This document shows, piece after piece, positions 59,874 to 64,000 of a DNA stretch of 64,000 nt; positions within the stretch are counted from its first letter, which is position 1, and every line of letters starts with the position of its first letter. The stretch covers positions 248,001 to 312,000 of the forward strand of contig CAVOII010000014.1 in assembly GCA_963696025.1 (NCBI GenBank), in the 5' to 3' direction. Under the pieces are notes generated by a model. The model saw only the letters and a program-made list of their open reading frames with translations. It had not been told where the DNA came from and searched no databases. The stretch is from JABCYV01 sp963696025 (GTDB lineage Bacteria > Acidobacteriota > Terriglobia > Terriglobales > Acidobacteriaceae). A program made the position numbers and the translations under genes.

Positions 59874-60867
59874 TGTAGAGATTCCCTTTGTACCGGCGCA
59901 GGTTCGCAGGCTCTGTGAACCAGCGTACCGTACGCTCCAGGCCTTCCCGAAGTGAGATCGACGGCGCAAAGCCGCTGGCGGTTTTCAGCTTTGAGTTTTC
60001 ACACTTCAGGCGCAGCACTTCGCTCTTCTCCGGACGAATCCGCTGCTGATCACAGACAACACGGACTTTCGTCCCCATGACATCGTTGATCAAACTCACC
60101 AGATTGGCGACGGATATATCGTGGTTCGAGCCAATATTAAAGACCTCGCCCGCGCCGCCTTCCATTTTCCCGATAGCCAGAAGCCCGCTACAGGTATCGT
60201 CGACGTAGGTGAAGTCGCGGGTCGTGGTCAGATCACCCAAAGAGATCTCCTCGTGACCCGCCGCCACCTGGATAATGATGCTGGGAATCACGGCGCGCGC
60301 GGATTGCCGAGGACCGTAGGTATTGAATGGTCGTGCCACCACTATCGGTTGATTGAAGGAATAATAGAAGCTGAGAGCAATAGAATCTGACGCGATCTTG
60401 GTCGCACTATAGGGTGATTGCGGCTTCAACGGATGCTTCTCATCGATGGGAACGTACTCTGCGGTTCCGTACACTTCACTGGTGGAGGTTTGGACGAAGC
60501 GCCGAACGCCGTGACGCTGCGCCGCCTGGCACAGATACAGAGTACCTTTCACATTGGTGTCAACGTAGCTGTCGGGCGCTCGGTAGGAGTACGGAATGGG
60601 AATCAACGCGGCCAGGTGAAAAACCACGTCGATTCCACCCATGAGGTGGTCACAGAAATGAGGATCGCGAATGTCCCCGCTAACTACCTCAATCTGGTCC
60701 AGGCAAGGAAGATCTTCCAGCCATCCCCAAAAGTTGAACGAATTGTACTGGCTGAGCGCCCGGACACGGGCACCGGCAGCAACCAGTTTTTCTACCAAAT
60801 GGGAGCCGATGAAACCGTCAGCTCCAGTCACCAGGACATGTTGGCCGCGCAGTTCGCCCATACCCAT
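59866..60867 (-). CDS. NAD-dependent sugar-nucleotide 4,6-dehydratase, LegB-like
   Basis: 333 aa from an ATG at 60867 (ATGs at 60888 and 60861 are alternatives). Extended SDR: HVLVTGADGFIGSHLVEKL, then the distinctive LSQYNSFNFWGWLEDL near residues 45-60 which recalls LegB and related NAD 4,6-dehydratases, SEVYGTAEYVPID, YxxxK in SPYSATKIASD. First gene of the operon feeding the nucleotidyltransferase, epimerase and glycosyltransferase. Makes a 4-keto-6-deoxy sugar intermediate, maybe toward a legionaminic-acid- or deoxyhexose-type sugar. Confidence 0.85.
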   Translation of the reverse strand: MGMGELRGQHVLVTGADGFIGSHLVEKLVAAGARVRALSQYNSFNFWGWLEDLPCLDQIEVVSGDIRDPHFCDHLMGGIDVVFHLAALIPIPYSYRAPDSYVDTNVKGTLYLCQAAQRHGVRRFVQTSTSEVYGTAEYVPIDEKHPLKPQSPYSATKIASDSIALSFYYSFNQPIVVARPFNTYGPRQSARAVIPSIIIQVAAGHEEISLGDLTTTRDFTYVDDTCSGLLAIGKMEGGAGEVFNIGSNHDISVANLVSLINDVMGTKVRVVCDQQRIRPEKSEVLRLKCENSKLKTASGFAPSISLREGLERTVRWFTEPANLRRYKGNLYNV

Positions 60868-61062
60868 GAAACCTGAGTATAGCCGCACGCAGGGCAGGAT
60901 TGTAACGCACGCGCACCCAAGGTGTGTGCGGGGGATGCCACCTCACCCCGGCGAGCGATGTCAGCGCGAAACTGTAGCACGTACCCTGGTCATTGCCCCG
61001 TGTCCGCTAGCCACGAGAGTGAAGGGGAGCGCGAGCGTCCAAAGCCCGAACGACCGGACGCC

Positions 61063-63048
61063 TCACTTACCCGTCCCAGACAGGTTGGCAGTCTGTGGGC
61101 TCGGACTGGCACTATCTGAAACATTCAACACGGCGGTACGGCTGCCGGTTGCCGTTGGTGTGAATGTAATGCTGACCGAACAGATCTTGCCCGCGGCCAG
61201 CGTGGCTCCGCAGGTGGTTGCAGACTGGGCAAAATCACCTGGGTCGGTTCCTGTGAACGTGAACGGCGTTCCGGAGAAGGTCAACGTTGTCTTTAGATTA
61301 TTCTTTACGTTGACTATTTTCGCTACGCTGGTATGGTTCACCGTAGTAGCCAGGAAGGTCACTGTGGCGGGTGTAAGCGTTACTTGCGCCACTCCTGTCC
61401 CCGAAAGCGCAACTTGCTGAGGAGTATTGCTGGCGTCGTCCGCGATCATCAACGTGGCAGATCTCGCCCCCAATGCTCCAGGAGAGAAAGTCACGCTTAC
61501 GGTGCAGGATTTATTTAGTAATAGAGTGCCGACGCACGTAGTCGTCTTGGAAAAATCGCCGGGATTGGTCCCCGTGAATGTGATTGAGGAGAAGGTCACC
61601 GTTCCACCCGCATTGTTGGTCAGCGTGACTTTCCTTGCCAAACTGGTAGTGCCGGTCGCCTGCCTGCCGTAAGTTAGGGCGGTCGGTGTGAAAGTGAGAG
61701 CGCCGAGCGTACCGCTGCCAACAGTCACCGTGACTGTACCCTTAACCGCGTTGTTCACGGTGTCGGTCGCGATAATAGTTTGCGCGCCCGAAGTCTTCAG
61801 CGTCGCGGAGAAACCCTGAGTCCCTTGATCGCTGGGCGTAAAGCTGAAATCGGAAGGAAGAAGGGCCTGTGGATCACCGCTGGTGAAGTGAACTGTACCG
61901 GTGTAGCTGGTATCGGTGCTAGTGCCAACAGGATTCTTTGCGGTTACCGTAAAATTGAACGACACTCCAGACGTAGCTGAGCTTGGTGCGGTCAATTGAA
62001 AAGTCGGATGCGAACCGATACTGACGCAGAGGCCTGATTGGTTAGACCAAAGTTTCTGAACTGTGTAGGTGCCGTTCGGAGTTGTCACTGCCGATTGCTG
62101 GGCGTTACAAATATCTCCAATTTCTCCGCCCCCATCCTGGTCACTGGTATTTGGGTCGTACCATGAGAGGGGAGGGCCAAAGACCGTTGCGATCCCGACG
62201 TCGATATCGGTGACCGTCTCGGCCATCTCATGCGACGAAACCGAGGTTATGTTTTGAAACTCAGTGCCTCCACCGCAGCCAAGGCTACAGCCAGATGTCG
62301 GGCCGAAATCGGGCATCACCCCGTACGCTAAATTCTTGGAGTTGAATATGCTGCTAGTCGTTCCGTGGTAGGCGCAGAACGTGACGCAGCTAGCGTTGGA
62401 CGAGTCCAGGTCGATGGTTGCCTCGGGAGGAAAGTAAATCATGTACAGAGTGTTAACGTTGCCGTTACTGTCGAGCGTCGGAGTGGGGAGGTGTGCGGCA
62501 TTGATCTGGCTCAGAACTTCCGCCTGAACCTGGGCGTCCGTAACGACGCATGGAGTGACATTACAAACCGAGGGGGAGATGGTAAATTCGCCGCCATAAC
62601 TCCCGCGCCCGATTGACTGGTTCGTGCCCGTGCCTCCACCAATCGGAGTCACATTCGTGGTGTATTCACTCAGCAGATCGAAGTAGGTGCTGTCGGTTAT
62701 CCCCTGAAAGAACCCGCCGATGCCACCAGTAACCACCGAACTTACGCCGGATCCCCAGAAAACCACGACCACCTGAAGATTGGAGACGACGGGTCCGCCG
62801 TAATAATCGAGGTGCGCCGCTGGTGCAAAAGGAACGGGTGCGTCAGGTTTCAGGGCTTTCGGGTTCACCGTCATGCGCACGATGTGAATCGGTCGTGCCG
62901 GCTGCGCCTGGGGCGCGGAGTGCTGCTCTTGTGACCAGGCCGTATTCACTGAGGCAAAAAAACAGACTCCCATCAGCAACGCGGTACAGAGCACGGAAAT
63001 CGTGGGTGGCACAAGCCGCGAGTTTTGTGAGCCCAGCAAGCGAACCAT
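61063..63048 (-). CDS. large exported Exordium-like/choice-of-anchor protein
   Basis: 661 aa from the ATG at 63048. Signal peptide TISVLCTALLMGVCFFASV, then a catalytic-like region with YYGGPVVSNLQVVVVFWGS, SVSSHEMAETVTD (HExxE in place of HExxH) and WYDPNTSDQDGGGEIGDICN, resembling the Exordium/phosphate-induced family. From about residue 375 come an Ig-like FTVTAKNPVGT domain and two HYDIN/ASPM-type repeats (NPGDFSKTTTCVGTLLLNKS, DPGDFAQSATTCGATLAAGK). Probably a secreted or surface protein; enzymatic activity is unproven. Confidence 0.78.
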   Translation of the reverse strand: MVRLLGSQNSRLVPPTISVLCTALLMGVCFFASVNTAWSQEQHSAPQAQPARPIHIVRMTVNPKALKPDAPVPFAPAAHLDYYGGPVVSNLQVVVVFWGSGVSSVVTGGIGGFFQGITDSTYFDLLSEYTTNVTPIGGGTGTNQSIGRGSYGGEFTISPSVCNVTPCVVTDAQVQAEVLSQINAAHLPTPTLDSNGNVNTLYMIYFPPEATIDLDSSNASCVTFCAYHGTTSSIFNSKNLAYGVMPDFGPTSGCSLGCGGGTEFQNITSVSSHEMAETVTDIDVGIATVFGPPLSWYDPNTSDQDGGGEIGDICNAQQSAVTTPNGTYTVQKLWSNQSGLCVSIGSHPTFQLTAPSSATSGVSFNFTVTAKNPVGTSTDTSYTGTVHFTSGDPQALLPSDFSFTPSDQGTQGFSATLKTSGAQTIIATDTVNNAVKGTVTVTVGSGTLGALTFTPTALTYGRQATGTTSLARKVTLTNNAGGTVTFSSITFTGTNPGDFSKTTTCVGTLLLNKSCTVSVTFSPGALGARSATLMIADDASNTPQQVALSGTGVAQVTLTPATVTFLATTVNHTSVAKIVNVKNNLKTTLTFSGTPFTFTGTDPGDFAQSATTCGATLAAGKICSVSITFTPTATGSRTAVLNVSDSASPSPQTANLSGTGK

Positions 63049-63800
63049 ACACGCTCCAAGGCGGGCTATAACGAATGCGCCCGAGGTCAAAGGATTGGCT
63101 GCAACAGCGAGTCTCAGGAACGACGCGTCGATCCGTCCGTTCCCTATTGCGGGGAAGATCCGAGGTGGGGATCCAAGGTCGTGGTTGCGACCTCGTTAAA
63201 CTCTCAGAGTCGTGGCGAATTGTCGCCTCACACAAGACAATTGTCAACCGAAAACTCGCCCAAAGCGGAATTAGACCAGCCGTGAAAGACACTTCGCCGA
63301 CGGTCGCCTTTTCCCTCCCGCTGCTCGTTTTGTTGACGGGTAGGTATTATGGCGACGGCAAAAGTGACCCTCTGGAATCGAGGTCGCATACGCCAGACCA
63401 CACTAGAGCGGATGGGAGCGCAGAGTTGTTGGAGGCCGACCAGTTTTTTGTTTTTCCCAGTGCGCGAGTTGCCTCGATGGCCCGCCGGGTCGTGCTTCTC
63501 GTAGCCCAGATGATCGGTCATCTCGGCTTGCAAGGCCCGCTCCAGTTCGATACCGCATAGAAATAAAGACCTTTTGCCCGTCCAAACCGCAGTACAATGG
63601 GAATGTTACTTTTCCCATCCTTCCGCCGCGCCCTCGGGCGACGGTTCCTTGCGAAGACTGACGAACGTCGCGCAGGGAGCCGAAACGGCTGCTCTCCATC
63701 TTTATCCGGCTTGATGCGAGACCGAAGAACTTTTTTTGGAGCGTATCTGCCCTATTTGGCAAGGTCGAGCGGTTCCTCGATGCCAAAGAGAGGAACGATC
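63049..63800. other. 750-bp gene-poor gap
   Basis: Apart from a transposase remnant at 63445-63554 and the upstream region of the last gene, I find no convincing gene. Open frames on both strands have an unnatural composition. Confidence 0.5.
63445..63554 (-). pseudogene. fragment of an IS256/Mutator-type transposase
   Basis: About 36 codons read IELERALQAEMTDHLGYEKH then DPAGHRGNSRTGKNKKL. This is the N-terminal signature of IS256-family transposases (AEMTEHLGYEKHDPAG...GNSRNG). The frame then becomes unrelated, and no DDE core exists. A relic of an element now gone. Confidence 0.75.
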
Positions 63801-64000
63801 ATGCAAGCCCACTATGTTTGGGAAGAAGCGTACGCCGCCATGCTCGAAACCGACGATACCAAGCTGCCAGATCGCCTTCACGCGGCAAAAGGCGCAATCG
63901 ACGCGCGGCTTCATGAATTGCAGTCCGACCATGGAGGTTCGCCAGAAGAACGGCAAGCAATCGGCGATGCCCTCGCTGGACTAAATGTGGTACGGAGGGA
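63801..64000 (+). CDS. small helical protein, 3' end cut by window edge
   Basis: Partial, 66 codons to the edge. ATG at 63801 with AGAGGAAC just upstream. HYVWEEAYAAMLETDDTKLP, then DRLHAAKGAIDARLHELQSD and SPEERQAIGDALAGLNVVRR are amphipathic helices. It resembles a common small protein of unknown function in Acidobacteria. Confidence 0.7.
   Translation, partial: MQAHYVWEEAYAAMLETDDTKLPDRLHAAKGAIDARLHELQSDHGGSPEERQAIGDALAGLNVVRR

Noticed and set aside
63075..63560. 161-codon plus-strand open frame near the right edge
   Set aside because: Arg/Ser-rich random-looking composition; it overlaps an IS256 fragment that reads clearly on the other strand.

Overview
The window most resembles a chromosomal segment of an acidobacterium (Acidobacteriota, probably class Terriglobia). 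The reasons are an Oar-type TonB-dependent outer-membrane protein with a carboxypeptidase-regulatory N-terminus, an S1C protease, DUF2911 and CAP-domain proteins, many small proteins of a recognisably acidobacterial kind, and several families of short palindromic repeats in spacers and inside genes. Assignment is from pattern recognition only. No rRNA, tRNA or CRISPR array was seen.

Layout. 1-7.6 kb: a truncated EamA transporter, a MidA-type methyltransferase coupled to a small protein, a tandem pair of MacB-like permeases, a DUF2911/TPR protein and a 3-hydroxyacyl-CoA dehydrogenase coupled to a 62-aa protein. 7.9-13.2 kb: HAD phosphatase, hemerythrin-like protein, HtrA-like protease, Oar-like receptor. 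13.5-20 kb: the envelope/isoprenoid cluster uppS-cdsA-dxr-rseP, then ispG, interrupted by an antisense lipoprotein gene. 20-28.6 kb: DUF72, CAP, RmuC, a beta-helix protein, small proteins and a PLC-type phosphoesterase. 28.6-32.5 kb: a five-gene minus-strand unit XRE regulator-NfeD-PH-like-flotillin-PspA behind a near-consensus sigma70 promoter, which looks like a membrane-stress module. 32.7-35.2 kb: arsR-arsM-arsC-aquaporin with touching or overlapping genes and no arsenite pump. 35.4-40.6 kb: exported amidase, orphan OppC-type permease, membrane GGDEF protein. 40.8-50.6 kb: secA, a three-domain ligase-carrier-acyltransferase fusion, tandem xerC/xerD, a second DUF72 and a stand-alone LigD polymerase domain. 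50.7-53.8 kb: an active/inactive M16 peptidase pair. 53.8-57 kb: a plastic region holding four copies of one small-protein family (two broken by single-base shifts) around an IS110-family element with 12-bp inverted repeats and a structured 3' non-coding end. 57-61 kb: a four-gene overlapping sugar/glycan operon. 61-64 kb: a large secreted Exordium-like/choice-of-anchor protein, an IS256-type transposase scrap and a truncated small gene.

Themes. Lipid, isoprenoid and envelope functions dominate (uppS, cdsA, dxr, ispG, rseP, secA, the acyl-ligase/acyltransferase fusion, flotillin/PspA, the glycan operon). The most unusual signals are (i) a TGTAGGCGCGGGCG-type palindromic repeat that supplies the C-terminal codons of IspG and a segment of the LigD-like protein in the same reading frame; (ii) the small-protein cluster with a conserved upstream box at identical spacing; and (iii) the IS110-family element with a candidate bridge-RNA region.
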